In this document: in pieces, positions 39,332-51,651 of the stretch
Layout of the letters: each line of letters opens with the position of its first letter
How positions within the stretch are numbered: the first letter of the stretch is position 1
Assembly (NCBI GenBank): GCA_963719005.1
Contig: CAVRAR010000007.1
Span: forward strand, 1 to 64,000
Length of the DNA: 64,000 bases
Source of the DNA: G963675935 sp963719005
Lineage (GTDB): Bacteria > Planctomycetota > Planctomycetia > Pirellulales > Thermoguttaceae
Direction of reading: 5' to 3'
Notes under the pieces: generated by a model
Databases searched by the model: none
Told to the model about the DNA's origin: nothing
What the model saw: the letters and a program-made list of their open reading frames with translations, nothing else
Translations under genes and position numbers: made by a program

Positions 39332-40208
39332 CTAATTCCTATTCTTATGGTGCATTCCCAATCGGTTGCTCAAGAACGCGGCCAGGGCGGCGTCCAACGG
39401 CTGGCTGGTGCGGAGCAAGGTGTAATCGACGTTGTGCCGTGAACAGCCGCGGCGGACTTCTTCCAAATACGCGCCGAGCGCCGCAAGATACCCCTCGCGC
39501 AGCGCCCGCGGGTTACAGCGAAGCTGCTCGGACAGTTCCAGGCCCTCGAACCGCGTCGGCCCGTTGAAGGGGAAGTCCAACTCATCGTCGTCCAACACGT
39601 GGAAGACCATCACGTCGTGCCCTCGGCTGCGCAGCAGCCGCAGCCCGCGAAACAGCCCCTCGCGATCGACGAACAGATCCGACACCAGCATCATCAATCC
39701 GCGGCGTGGAAAACCCTCGGCGACGTTGCGCAGAATCTGGTACAGATCGGTCTTGTTCCGCGGGCTGCTAAGCTCCAGGGCTTGGATGACCGAATCGAGA
39801 TGGTTCCGCTTCGTGCGCAGCGGCACGGTCATTCGGGCGGCGTCGTCGAAGGCCACGCAGCCGACCGCATCCTGCTGCCGCAACAGCAGGTAGGCCAGGC
39901 TGACCGCAATGGTGCAGCCGTATTCGTATTTGTTCATCGGCCCGCGACCGTAGCGCATGCTGTTCGACACGTCGCACAGCAGCGTACAGCGAAGATTCGT
40001 GTCTTCCTCGAACTGCTTGACGTAGTAGCGGTCCTGCTTCGCCCAGACTTTCCAATCGACGTAGCGTAGATCGTCGCCGAAGGTGTACTGGCGGTGCTGG
40101 CGAAACTCGATCGACTGGCCGAAATAGGGACTGCGATGCATGCCGGAGAGGAAACCCTCGACGACGTGCCTTGCGCGGAGATCGAGCCGGGCGATCCGCT
40201 TGATCGCC

Positions 40209-41264
<1,056 letters not shown>

Positions 41265-41322
41265 GTGCGTTCCTCGTTGGTTGGCCAATCTGGCAGCCTG
41301 CGCTCGTTCGTAGGCTCGCCTT

Positions 41323-41397
41323 GTAGGGTGGACTTCAGTCCGCCGCCCTGTAGGGTGGACTTCAGTCCGCCAAATCCGGCGGACTAAAGTCCATCTA
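41323..41397. repeat. Dispersed palindromes, family B (copy 2, compound)
   Basis: Two forward arms (GTAGGGTGGACTTCAGTCC, at 41323 and 41350) and one inverted arm (GGCGGACTAAAGTCCATC, about 41378) lie upstream of the MoxR gene. The compound layout suggests nested or partial duplication. Confidence 0.75.
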
Positions 41398-41835
41398 TGA
41401 AAGCATTTTTGTCAAGCCGTCCGGTGCAAGAAACGTGAGGCAGATGTCTGCCACATTCCCCTCGCCGTCGGCCTCGGTCGATCTGGTCACGTTCGTCCGA
41501 GGGTCCGCGGGCGGTTCCTGCGGCTGCTGCCACACATTCCCTGAGCCCGAGGCGGAGGAAGAACTCGCTCCCTCCTGCTGATTTCGAGTTCTGAGCCGAC
41601 GTGAACGTGTACGCTCAACCATCTATTCGGGATCGTCGGCTGGGCCGAACGTCGCCATGAAAAAAGTTTCCAAAGGACGCCACCATTCACCCTATCGAAG
41701 GTCGGTCGCCGAAGCGGCCGCCATTCAGGACTTGTGTCGGGGTCGTCCTCAAGTCGTCACGTCCACCGGTTTCGGCTTGATCTTGTACGCTGCGATTTCT
41801 CCAGGGTTGTTCTGAAAGAACGATGAAAATTCACC
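41398..41835. other. Gene-poor stretch between MoxR promoter region and IS110
   Basis: I see no supportable gene. A 75-codon minus-strand frame (41395-41622) ending in GNVADICLTFLAPDGLTKML exists but lacks family similarity and ribosome-binding context; it may be the eroded end of a gene. Part of this stretch may be the downstream end of the IS110 element. Confidence 0.4.
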
Positions 41836-42849
41836 TCACGCCGCCGACAGGCGATACCGCTGTCCGCTTTGAAGCATCGCCACCATCACGCACAGTAGCC
41901 GCCGCGCTGTCGCCACGATCGCCTTTTTGGCCCCGATCCGACCTTTCAGCCGTTCGTAACGGAATCCCCAATAGCGGCTCTTGACGACCAACCGCCAAGC
42001 CGCCTCCACCAGAGCCCAACGCAACAGCCGCGATCCCTCCTTGGTGATGTGCAACTCTTTTCGCCGATCCGCCGACGCCCGCACTCCCGGATCCAGCCCG
42101 GCGTAAGCCACCGCTTTCTTTTGCGAATGAAAACGCCGCACGTCGCCCAACTCGCTGAGTACCACGTCCAACGTTACGCTGCCAATCATCGGAATACTGC
42201 GGAGCACTTCGCGGTGTTCGCGTTCGGCCAACGGCGCTTTCTTGGCAAACTCCCGCAGTTGCTTGTTGGCCGCCTGCACCTGGCTGCGATGCTGCTGCCA
42301 CTGCGACACAAACTGCTCCAATACCCAGCGGTCGGCCGGAGAAACCTCGACGGCTTGCAAGTATTCCAAGCCCTCGGCGGTGAAGAGGTTCGGCCGATCC
42401 AGGTTGTAATCGCTGAGTATATGCCGAATCTTGCAGCGCACGGAAGTCACCCGACCGCGCACAAAATGCCGGTAACGCACCAGGCGACGATAGGCTCGCA
42501 ACCGCGGCGTGGGCCGATAGGATTGAGGGATCATGTCTAATGCCAGGAATTCGGCTAACACCCGGGCGTCGATACGGTCGGTTTTGTTCTTGGTTTCGGC
42601 GATGACGCGGAGCTTCTTCGGATGCGCGAGGATCACGCGTTTCGCCAGCGGCTCGATCAACTGTACCAACCACTCGTAGCTGGCAGTGGCCTCGACGACC
42701 GTGCGAAACGGCGTCCAGCGGCCGAAAAACTCGATGATTCCCGCTTCGTTGTCGCATCGCAAGACCTTCTCGCACAACACCTTCCGCCCTTTACTCATGA
42801 CACACAAGCTGATAGTCTTCTTGTGGAGGTCGATGCCGATATAATGCAC
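41836..42849 (-). mobile_element. IS110-family element: transposase gene
   Basis: The intact 337-residue DEDD recombinase begins MHYIGIDLHKKTISLCVMSK with the first catalytic Asp. The Glu is in TVVEATASYEW and the later acidic pair in KTDRIDARVLAEFL. The C-terminal Transposase_20 domain is present (LRSIPMIGSVTLDVVLSEL, RFHSQKKAVAYAGLDPGVRA). IS110 elements lack classical inverted repeats and carry a bridge RNA in a non-coding end. The ~115 bp upstream of this gene (42850-42965) are non-coding and could hold it. Exact element ends are not visible. Confidence 0.93.
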
Positions 42850-42984
42850 GGTTTGACTCCTTGTGTGGAAACTGAGGAAATAAACCTTCTTCTCAGATTT
42901 ACCACGTGCTCAAGGACACCGTGTTCGGCCCGACCTCCTCTCTTTCATAGTTTCACCCTACATTAGATGTTCAGTGCGAACGGT

Positions 42985-44025
42985 TTATCGCTGGTAAATC
43001 GGCAGCGCGCCTTTCGGAAGCTGGAGGATGGTCAGATTGACGGCCGTCGTGAAGACCGCGCCGATGTAGCTTTGGTTCCACGAACCGTCGCCGCTGGCCT
43101 CGGACACAAGCCGCGGATAGATTTTATCGCGATACGCCTCCCAACTCTTGCCGCCTTCGCGATACAAGACTTGGGCGTAGTAGTAGTGGGCATAATGCCA
43201 ATGGCCGGAAGCGCCCTGCTCGGAGCCGTCGCCCAGGTTCTTCTTGCAGTAGCGAAGCAACTTGGGGACGTAGCTGCTGTCGTAGTCGCCGGCGTTGAAC
43301 AGGCAAGCCACGGCCGCGGCGGTGATCGGCGGCCGCCCGCCTCCGCCGATGCCCGCCAATTGATATCGCACGCCGCCGTCCGGCTCGGTGCATTTCTTGA
43401 TGTAGCCGACGGCCTTGTCGATGATCTCCTTGGGCACCGGAATGCCAGCGTTGCGGCAGCCGCGGAGCGCTTGCACCTGGGTGATGGTGGTCGATCCCTC
43501 ATCAAAGCCGCCGCCGTCCTTCGAGCTGACGTATCCCCAACCACCGCCCGGCGTCTGCGCCCGTCCGGTGAACTCGACCCCCTTGCTGAGCACCTCGATC
43601 AGTTTCTCGCGCCGCTCGGCGTCCTCCTCTTCGCCGAGCACCTGCGAGAGAAACAGCATGGCGAAGCCGTGGCCGTAGGTGTAGCGGCTGTCGTTGTGTG
43701 GGTCGCCGATCAAGCCGTTCCGTCGGCTGCGGCTGACGAGGTAATCGACCGCCCTGCGGATGTTCGCGGCGTACTTGCCCTGCAAGGTGGTCGAACCTTC
43801 GCACAACATGGCGATTCCCGCCAGGGCCGTCATCGCCGTGGGAAACTGCTCGCTGCCGGCGGTCCAGTGGCCGACGCGCGACTGGTGGCTTGCCAACCAC
43901 TCCAGCCCCCGCCCGACGACGCGGTCCACCTCGGCGTTGGTCACCGTGGCGGCGGCTGCTTGCGAGCAGACCGTCGCCGCGGCAAACGCGAGAACCAGAT
44001 TTCGCGCCGAAACTGTTCCGATCAT
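42985..44025 (-). CDS. Exported alpha/alpha-toroid (prenyltransferase/squalene-cyclase-like repeat) protein
   Basis: The 346-residue protein has a signal peptide (residues ~9-26, AFAAATVCSQAAAA) and then repeats of the alpha/alpha-toroid type: GLEWLASHQSRVGHWTAGSE, FTGRAQTPGGGWGYVSSKD, VGYIKKCTEPDGGVRYQLAG and LVSEASGDGSWNQ. Each carries the G-x-W/G-G repeat core of squalene-cyclase-like folds. No complete cyclase DxDD motif is seen, so it is probably a non-catalytic exported relative of the kind common in planctomycetes. It lies 24 bases downstream of the PQQ-propeller gene. Confidence 0.82.
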   Translation of the reverse strand: MIGTVSARNLVLAFAAATVCSQAAAATVTNAEVDRVVGRGLEWLASHQSRVGHWTAGSEQFPTAMTALAGIAMLCEGSTTLQGKYAANIRRAVDYLVSRSRRNGLIGDPHNDSRYTYGHGFAMLFLSQVLGEEEDAERREKLIEVLSKGVEFTGRAQTPGGGWGYVSSKDGGGFDEGSTTITQVQALRGCRNAGIPVPKEIIDKAVGYIKKCTEPDGGVRYQLAGIGGGGRPPITAAAVACLFNAGDYDSSYVPKLLRYCKKNLGDGSEQGASGHWHYAHYYYAQVLYREGGKSWEAYRDKIYPRLVSEASGDGSWNQSYIGAVFTTAVNLTILQLPKGALPIYQR

Positions 44026-44048
44026 TAGTCTGGCTTGGCAGGAGGACT

Positions 44049-47000
44049 TCAGTCGCCTTCTCGGCCCGAGTCGTCGTCGCCTTGGCCGAAGATTTTTTGG
44101 ACCGAGTCCCAGAGGGCACGGATGCTTTTGCCCGCCGGCGACGGCTTGCCCGACTTGGCATCGGCCGCCGAGGGTGGTGGTAGGGGTTTGTCGGTGAACG
44201 TCAACGTAACCGTACGTTGCTGCATGGTCAAGTCAACGGTCTTCTTGGCGGCGTTGCCGGTGACCTCGAACAGCCCGGTTGTGGTGTCGAACGTCTTATC
44301 GAATACCGCGCGGCCGTTCCGTTTGTCGATGCACAGCACCGACGCCCCATAACGTGATTGACCATTTGGTTTCGGCTGGTAGGTTTGGCAGGCGAAGGTC
44401 ACGATCGGCACGCCCGACGGCTGATTCGCCAGCAGGAACTGATTTTTGATCGCGACCGGAGCAGGCCACTGGAGCTTGCCCCGCCGGTCGATGGCGTAGA
44501 GTCGCCCTCGGTGGATCGGTTTATACAAAGAGCCGGGCATGGGGTGAAATTGCGGGGCGTTGGCCTCGCCTTGCACACTGCTCGTCAGCAGCAGGTATTG
44601 CTCCCCTTCCGAGGCGAGCGACACGTCGGCCAACGTCGGTTCCGCTTCGAGCTTCAGGTCGGCGATCGTGCGGCCGTCGGGCAACGAAAGCAGCACGAAC
44701 CGGCCGCTCGGCTCCATGACCCCGACCACCTCGTTGTTGACGACGCAGGCGTGGGCCTTGGCGGAGAACTTTCGCCCGCGCCATAGGTCACGGCCCTCGA
44801 GCGGATCGACCAGCGTCAACTCGCGTTGATTTCCCTGCGGCCACCACAACAAGATCTTTCGCCCCAACGTGGCCAGGCACGTCTCCTCGAAACGGCCGAA
44901 AACCGTCTTCTGCTCGCCGTTGGGAAGCATCTGCCGGCCGGTGATTCGCGGGATCCGTCGCTTGCCCACCAATTCGCCGTCGCGGGCTCGCAGCACCGTG
45001 GCCTCATCCGTATCGGGGGGAAGGGCGAACACATACTGGTCGTCCCCGAACAACTCGCAGCCGAACGGCATGTCCTGCCGGCTCCAGAGCGTTTCTCCGC
45101 TCCTCGGATCCACCGCCATCACGCTGTGAAACCGCTGAAAACATGCGTAGCCGGCGCGAACCGGCCCCAACAGCCTCGATTGGTCGTGAACTGCGGCGAA
45201 CTGTCGCTGCACCAACCAATTGAACTGCACCAACTGCGGTTGAAACGCGCCGTTGGCGGAGTCGAGGGCGTGGCCCATCAAATCCTGCGTCCACAATACC
45301 CGCGGGCTGCCGTTCGGCCCCGCGCCCAACGTGTCGATCGCAATAATCTTCCATCCCAACGAAAGCAGGAGCAGATGGCCGACGGTGCAACCGTGGTTCC
45401 AGGCCGAGTTGAACGAATAATACTGCTGCGGGCCGTCTGCCGCCAGCGACACTTGCCACTTCTCGCGCCCCAGCCCATCGTATGCGAAAATCGCCCGACG
45501 GTTGTAGTCGAACTGGAGCGATAAATCGCGGAAGAAGGGATCGCGGCTGCCGCGCAGATTCAACGTGCCGCGGCCATAGCTGTTGCGATTGTTGTTATTG
45601 ACTTTCGCGGTCGAGATGTCAACCCTTCCGACCGGCCAGTCGGCGTCGCGTTTCGCGGCCGCGTGCGCGGCGGCACTCGCGTTCGCAGCGTCACACCGAT
45701 CGGCGGCCTGCGCCGTTACCAGTTCCGCCTCCAGCCGCCGTCCGGCGGCGTCTAGACGCCGTATCAGTTCCTCGCGGGCCTGCCGGGCGGCCGGCTGGTC
45801 GCCGAAGCTGTCCATGAATCGCTGCAAGGGCTCGATCGAAGGGGCCGCCTTGGCCGACTCGAACCGCGCCGCGACGGCCTGGTCGATCTTCGCCGCCGTT
45901 TCGCCGTTGGCTTCGCGGCGAAGCCCGCCCAGTTGACTGCACAGCCAACGGTCGCGCCGCACGAGAAGGGTCTTGTCGATCTCATCCAGCGGCCACCGCC
46001 GGGAATCAAGGTCGGTCAGCTTCTCGTAATAGTCGAAACGCCGCCGCCGATTCTCCCGACTTCCGCAGGCCGGCGGCCATGGCACGAAGGAAAGCCGCAC
46101 GCTGCGACGGGTCGTCCACGAGACGCTCATACCGCGAAGCCTGGCCGCGATAGAGCGGCGAACTCGCTGCGCAGGCCGTCCAAAATCGTGTCGCGCAGCA
46201 ACTCGCGGGTGCGCGGATCCGAGGCCAATTCGTCCGCGCGGACGAACGAAGCGATGGCTTCCAGACGCTTGCCTCGGTCCAGCAGGATCTCGCCCTGGAG
46301 CGAAAGCGCCTCGGCGTCGTCGGGGTTCGCCGCCAGCCGCCGCCCAACGTCGGCCGACACCGCGTCCACTTGATAATAAGCGTCGACGCCTTCGAGCCCC
46401 TGGGAAATGACGTTCCCCTTGAAGCAGACGAGGTTGCCCGGCACGGTTCCCTTGCGTGACTTTGAGCTTTGCACGATCTTGCCGGCGGTCAGATCGATTC
46501 CGACGACCTCGGCGCTGCTTAGCGGCAGGAAGTATCGATCGCCGCTTACGAATCCGCGGCCGCTCGGCGAGCTGCCGCCCGGAAGACTCACCAGACGGCC
46601 CTCCCACGCCGGTTTTCCATCGGCCAGCCGCACGGCGTGCACGGTATGATGGCCGACGAGCACCACCTTCTCGCGGTCCACGCAGGCCACATACAGATCG
46701 TCCTTGCGAGGGCATTTCCACAATAGCTCGCCGTCGAGCAGACCCAGACAATAGAGCCACTCGGAGTCGTCGGGCGTGGTCAGCACGCGGCCTTCACAGA
46801 TCGATACGCTGTCGTCAAGCCAGCGACGTCGCCGACGGCTCGTTGAGGCGGCTGATCATCGGCGGGAACATTCCAACGTTGCGGCGGCCGTCGTTTCCCT
46901 CGTCGTCGAAGGTATAGCCCCACAGGAGCCGACCGTGTGGCAAGTTCGACGCCCACGACGGCGCCGGACGCCGTGGGACAGACGAGAACCCCGTCGGCGT

Positions 47001-48750
47001 AGGAAGGCGATGCCCCCGCCAGCCGCCGCGGGGCATCTTGAACAAGTTCCTGCTCCGACATGGCCAGTTGCTGCTTCCACAGGACTCCGCCGTCGGCTGC
47101 GTCCAAGGCCAATAGCCGAATCAGCCCCTTGTCTTTCTCGTCTTCAGCCAACACGTAGAGCTGCGAGTGAAGCGGCAGCGGAGGACCGAGGAAGAAGGTT
47201 CCGGCCAGGGGCAGGGCGCGCGGGCCGGCGGGACCGCCGATCTGCCACTTCAGCTTGCCGGTGCGAATGTCGTGGGCCGCCAATACGTTGCACAACGACG
47301 GCTGTTCGCCGTTGTTCATGCCGTTGAAGCCATTCAGGAAGATGACTCTCCCGCCTGCCCTGACCATGCCCCCGCCCACGAAGACCGCTCGCCCGCCCGC
47401 GACTGTCGAGGCGACGCCGGCGGAATCCGATCCGACGTCCTCGACCGAAAAGACGTAGCGGCCGTCGCTGCTGAGCGTGCCGTAGGTCAGGTCGCTGGTG
47501 ATTCGCTGGTTGCCGCCGACCGCCATCATCTGCTCGCGCAACTGGAATTGCTGCATCGCCGCGGCATCGCCGCCCGCCGACCGGTCGTCCGGCTCCTCCA
47601 CCGGCACTTCCCACAAGCGCTTGCCGGTGGCGATGTCCACCGCCAACAGATTCTCGATCGTCCGCATCAGCAGCACGTCGCCGACGGCCAACGGGTGAAG
47701 GGCGGGAATCGTCGGGCCACCGCATTCCGAAAATATCTTCCGGCGCTGTTCCAGCGACTTCTCCTCTTGCGGATCGTCCGTCGCCAGAACTCGCCATCGC
47801 ATGTTCAGAAGCGGCGCGCTGCCGAGCATCGACGCATTGCGGGCGGCATCGCCGCGGAACAGCAACCAGCCATCCGTCCTGGCCGCCACGGCCGCCGCTT
47901 GCGTCCCCGTCAACTTCACCAGCCAGTCGAGAGCCTCCGCGTCGTTCGAAAAAATCGGCGTCTCCCGGCCCGCAACCGTCACACGGAGCGTCGGATTCCG
48001 CTGCCGCAGCGCGATCAACACCTCGCGGGCCTTGTCGGGCATGCCGGCCTGGAGCCAGCACGACGCGATGGTCAACGACAACGCCGGCTCGAACTCCTCC
48101 ATCGGCTGCCCCGCCTCGGCCAGCCGCTGCAACGTCAGCGCGCCGAGCATCGCTCGGCCATGATCGAAATGGTTCAGCCCCAGCAGGAACGTCGCCTCGT
48201 AACCGCTGTGCGTATGAAAGAACTGCCGCGATACGGCCGACAATCCTTTCGCCAACCCCGACGCGTCGCTCGCCTCCAGCGCCTCCTTCAACATCTCTCG
48301 GGCCCGGGCGCCATACTGCAACTCGTAGAGTTCGCGTCCCTCGCGGGGCATCTCGCCGATCAAACGCTGCGCCTCCGCTTTCAGACCGCGAGATTTTCCG
48401 GAGTTTTTGTCCGGCTCGATGAAGTAGTCCTCCGGCCCCTCGAGGATGGCGTCGAGATTGCGGACTGCCTCGGCGAATCGGCCCTCCGCCAGCAGCTTGC
48501 GCGATTCGGAGAGCTTTTTCAGCGTGTTCCGCTCGGGCCGCAAGAACACGCTTTCGCCGGCATCGTCGGCGGCGGCAGACTCGGTGGCCCGGACCCTTGC
48601 CGCCGCGACAACGGCCGGCCGGCCGGGAGCCGTCTTCCGCTTGACGACGACTTGGCCCGATGCATCGGCGGTGAGCATCGCCGATACCACGGTGGCGGCG
48701 ATCATTGCCCCCCGCAGAAGCGACGACCGTTGTTCTGGACTCCGTGCCAT
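44049..48750 (-). CDS. Very large exported PQQ-propeller protein (frameshifted)
   Basis: A ~1,560-residue protein starting MARSPEQRSSLLRGAMIAAT, with a signal peptide ending near ADASGQ. An N-terminal helical TPR-like region (FAEAVRNLDAILEGPEDYFI) precedes a first PQQ/BamB-like propeller (DIATGKRLWEVPVEE, DIRTGKLKWQIGGPAG, GLLDGELLWKCPRKD). A TPR-like linker follows (EALSLQGEILLDRGKRLEAI), then a second propeller (YDGLGREKWQVSL, DPRSGETLWSRQDM). The C-terminus is Lys/Ser/Asp-rich. Apparent inserted bases near 46930, 46820, 46155 and 46045 must be skipped to join it. Probably a periplasmic scaffold or binding protein; quinone binding is not assumed. Confidence 0.82.
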
Positions 48751-49284
48751 TGTGGTCTCGATTCTATATCCTTGCGCCGCCTGCTTTTGACGTCTCGCCG
48801 GGACGAAAAGTTTCGGTCGCGCGGCGTTGGCCGCCGAGCAAACTCCATAGTCGTGCAATTAACTATATTAGATGATTGCCGACCGGGCGACAAGTTTGCG
48901 GAGGTTCGCGGGCATCCCTCACGAAGAGGGGTAATACATCCGCCGCCACCGCCGACGTCGTGTCGGCAACGTCGCCCGAAGCGATTTGTTGCCGCCAATT
49001 GCAGGTAAAAAAGTCCGTGGATTCCGTTGCTCAACCGGTGTCTGGTCGCCGGCTCGCGCCCATCCTTCCAGGGGCTTAAATGAGCTTTCCCTGAGGCCAA
49101 ACAAGCCGGAAACAGCCGAAAACTGGGAAAAAACAGCCCTCCCGCGAGAAAACTTGCGAAATTTCCCGTGTTTTTCGCGGTCTACGGGTTGCTTTTTTTC
49201 GACGAGAGACTTTAATCATCACGTCCACTTTACCGGACAGATAAACTTTCACACCCCAAAACCTTGCATGGAGGGTAATCGATT
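48751..49284. other. Intergenic region between divergent PQQ-protein and HU genes
   Basis: About 530 bp with no supportable gene. Both flanking genes point outward, so their promoters should be here. A GAGGGT site sits about 10 bases upstream of the HU start. Confidence 0.6.
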
Positions 49285-49608
49285 ATGGCGAAAGCCGCCA
49301 AGAAAGCACCGACCAAGACCGAGATTCTGCAGAGCATTGCCAATGCAACCGACCTGACCAAAAAGCAGGTGGCTGCCGTTCTCGACGCTCTGACCGATGA
49401 AGTTCGCAAGAACCTGAGCTCTCGCGGCCCCGGCGTCTTTCCCCTTCTCGGCCTGGTGAAGATCGAGAAGAAGAAGATCCCCGCTCGCCCGGCGCAAAAG
49501 GGCGTCAAGAATCCGTTCACCGGCGAGTTGCAGGATCGACCGGCGAAGCCGGCTTACACGAAGCCGAAGGTGCGTATGTTGCGAAGCCTCAAGGACATGG
49601 TCAAGTAG
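49285..49608 (+). CDS. HU/IHF-family DNA-binding protein
   Basis: The 107-residue protein has a basic N-terminal tail (MAKAAKKAPTKTEILQSIAN), the helical dimerisation part (KKQVAAVLDALTDEVRKNLS), a beta-arm region containing FPLLGLVKIEKKKIPARPAQ and the arm-tip sequence KNPFTGELQ. It is somewhat divergent from classical HU (arm tip NPFTGE rather than RNPRTGE). It binds and bends DNA as a nucleoid protein. A strong ribosome-binding site precedes it and a hairpin/T-tract follows, suggesting monocistronic expression. Confidence 0.92.
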   Translation: MAKAAKKAPTKTEILQSIANATDLTKKQVAAVLDALTDEVRKNLSSRGPGVFPLLGLVKIEKKKIPARPAQKGVKNPFTGELQDRPAKPAYTKPKVRMLRSLKDMVK

Positions 49609-49652
49609 TCCTGTCGTTTTCCGCAACTGAGAGTAGCCGGTTGCAAGCCGCT

Positions 49653-49729
49653 CGTCTGCGGCTCCCCCTCTGCAACGTCCTTGCATTGCAGAAGGGGGGT
49701 GACACGCAGACGCGCGGTTTGTATTTTTT
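49653..49729 (+). terminator. Putative terminator of the HU gene
   Basis: Nested inverted repeats: CGTCTGCG (49653) pairs with CGCAGACG (49705), and CCCCCTCTGCAA pairs with TTGCAGAAGGGGG inside. A T-rich run (ATTTTTTC) follows about 10 bases after the outer stem. Confidence 0.55.
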
Positions 49730-49961
49730 CTTGACATCCCCGGCCTCCGGTTAATCGCTATTCTGATCGCAGCAAGTGCAGGACCGTGAACGAGTATTGG
49801 CTGGCCCAAGATCGCTCTGGACGACGGATCGGCACAGCCGCTAAGATGGTTCCGGTAAGATACGACGTTTGTGCCTCTGGCATCGAGAACAAACCCAGTG
49901 TTGAGGCGACAGTTCAACTGTCACCCCGACGCTGAAGTGCTTTTGCCGTTGAGAACCATCT

Positions 49962-51079
49962 ATGTCAACCACGATTATTCTGGAAGGAAGTGCAACCCGC
50001 ACGTGGGGTGGACACCAAACGAGGGTGCGCTGTTCCGACGAATTGCTCGGCCGCTACCAGCAGATTCTCGAAGAGCAGCGGCTAAGCTGGACCGAACACC
50101 ATCGGCTGTTGAGCCTGTTGGGCTCCGGCGGGCAGGGGGTGGTCTATCTGACCGAGCGGCGCGGAACCGACAACTTCACCCTGCCGGTGGCGCTGAAGGT
50201 CTTCTCGCCCGAACGCTACGAAAACGAGCGGGCGTACGACGAGGCGATGGCCCGCATGGCCCAGGTCGCCGCCCGCGTCGCGCAAATCCAACAGGACAAT
50301 CTGCTCGACGTTCACAACTGGGTGGACCGCAGCCGAATCCGCATGATGGAAATGGAATGGGTCGACGGCTTCGACCTCTCCCGACTCCTCACCCGCAAGA
50401 TGTTGGAGCAGCTCGAAGGCCGCGTGAGCAACAAGCGCTGGAACTACATCAACCAGGTGATCGTCACCGGCGGGCCGATGCAGCCGCGCGTGAAGCCGGG
50501 CATCGCAATGGCCATCGTGCGCGATTGCCTGGCCGGCGCTGGCGGCGCTGCACCGCGAGGAGATCGTCCACGGCGACATGAAGCCGTCGAACATCATGTT
50601 GAAGCGGACCGGCAACGCGAAGATCGTCGATCTCGGCTCCGCGTTCGAGTTGGACCAGGTTCCCACGCGGCGGACCTGCACGCCCACCTACGCCGCGCCC
50701 GAGGTGCTCGACGGCGGCGAGTGTACGCCCCGCAGCGACCTGGCCAGCCTGGGCTACGTGTTGATCGAAATGCTCTCCGGCGTGCCCCCCTTCGCCGGGC
50801 TGCTCGAACTTCCGCGACCTGTTGGAGGCGAAGCGATTCCTTGCCCAGAAGCTGCCCAGCGTCTTGCCGAGCGAAGTGACCTGCAACGAACTGCTGATGA
50901 ACTTCTGCCGCGGCCTGATCGCTCCCGACCCGATGCGTCGTTTCCCCAGCGCCGAGGCCGCCGACCTGGTCAAGGAGGGCGCCGCCAGCTTCCACCGCCA
51001 ACTCATCAAGGGCGATCTGGCCAGCGAATACGACAACGAAATCCGGCTGTGGATGGAAGAGTTGAGGGAGTTGGAGTAG
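49962..51079 (+). CDS. Ser/Thr protein kinase (frameshifted)
   Basis: A ~370-residue kinase. The Gly loop is LLGSGGQGVVYLTE and the ATP-binding Lys is in LPVALKVFSPERY. After an apparent inserted base near 50540 the catalytic loop reads IVHGDMKPSNIM (HGD instead of HRD), followed by the DLG metal motif (KIVDLGSAFE) and the APE motif (TYAAPEVLDG). A second shift near 50808 leads to RDLLEAKRFLAQKLPSVLPS and the C-lobe. No transmembrane or extra domain is seen, so it appears to be a minimal cytoplasmic Hanks-type kinase. Confidence 0.9.
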
Positions 51080-51178
51080 ATGGCGGCTGAAGTGACCGAC
51101 ATCGACCTCACTTGCCCTGTGCGCAATCATCGCATACAATAGAGTTATCTGTCATACAACGATTACAGGAATTGCGCC

Positions 51179-51397
51179 ATGAGTACAGCGATTTCCGTGA
51201 GGCTGCCCGACGACCTCGCCAAGCAATTGGATGGAATTGCAAGTGATACCGACCGACCGAGGTCCTATATCATCCAGAAGGCTCTGGAGTCGTATCTTCA
51301 GGAACAGGCCGATCTTCAGATCGCGCTGGATCGCCTGCGCGACCCCACCGACCCGGTGATCTCCAGCAAGGAGATGAGGAAGAGACTTGGCCTATAA
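51179..51397 (+). CDS. Ribbon-helix-helix antitoxin
   Basis: The 72-residue protein begins with the RHH strand and helices (AISVRLPDDLAKQLDGIASD, RPRSYIIQKALESYLQEQ), followed by a C-terminal toxin-binding tail (DPVISSKEMRKRLGL). It overlaps the RelE-like toxin gene by 11 bases. Antitoxins of this type repress their own promoter; the ~95 bp upstream contain direct TATCTG/CATACA-like elements but no clear operator. Confidence 0.88.
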   Translation: MSTAISVRLPDDLAKQLDGIASDTDRPRSYIIQKALESYLQEQADLQIALDRLRDPTDPVISSKEMRKRLGL

Positions 51398-51638
51398 AGT
51401 CGCGTACAAGACGTCAGCTTCACGGGACTTGGCAAGGCTGCCGAAAGCCGAGGCTCGGCGAATCCTCGTTCGTCTCGAACGAGACCTCGCCGCCAAGGCC
51501 GACTCTTTTCCGGTCTTAAAGGGGAAATTCGCAGGGTTGAGAAAGTATCGCGTGGGCGACTACCGGGTCGTGTATGCCATCGTCGAGCGCGAGGTCGTCG
51601 TCCTCCGCATCGGCCATCGGCGCGACGTGTACCGATAG
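51387..51638 (+). CDS. RelE/ParE-superfamily toxin
   Basis: The 83-residue protein starts at a TTG inside the antitoxin gene. It has the RelE fold sequence: VAYKTSASRDLARLPKAEAR, DSFPVLKGKFAGLRKYRVGD, YRVVYAIVEREVVVLRIGHR and the C-terminal RRDVY. The conserved Arg in KYRVGDYRVVY and the final HRRDVYR are typical of RelE-type mRNA interferases. With the RHH antitoxin it forms a standard type II module. Confidence 0.9.
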   Translation: MAYKVAYKTSASRDLARLPKAEARRILVRLERDLAAKADSFPVLKGKFAGLRKYRVGDYRVVYAIVEREVVVLRIGHRRDVYR

Positions 51639-51651
51639 CTTCGGTGCCTGC

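Noticed and set aside
41395..41622. 75-codon minus-strand frame ending GNVADICLTFLAPDGLTKML
   Set aside because: No ribosome-binding context, low-complexity Ser stretch, no family match; treated as possible relic only.
49731..49764. TTGACA hexamer as a possible promoter for the kinase gene
   Set aside because: No -10-like hexamer at 16-19 bp; the nearest TATTCT is 22 bp away.
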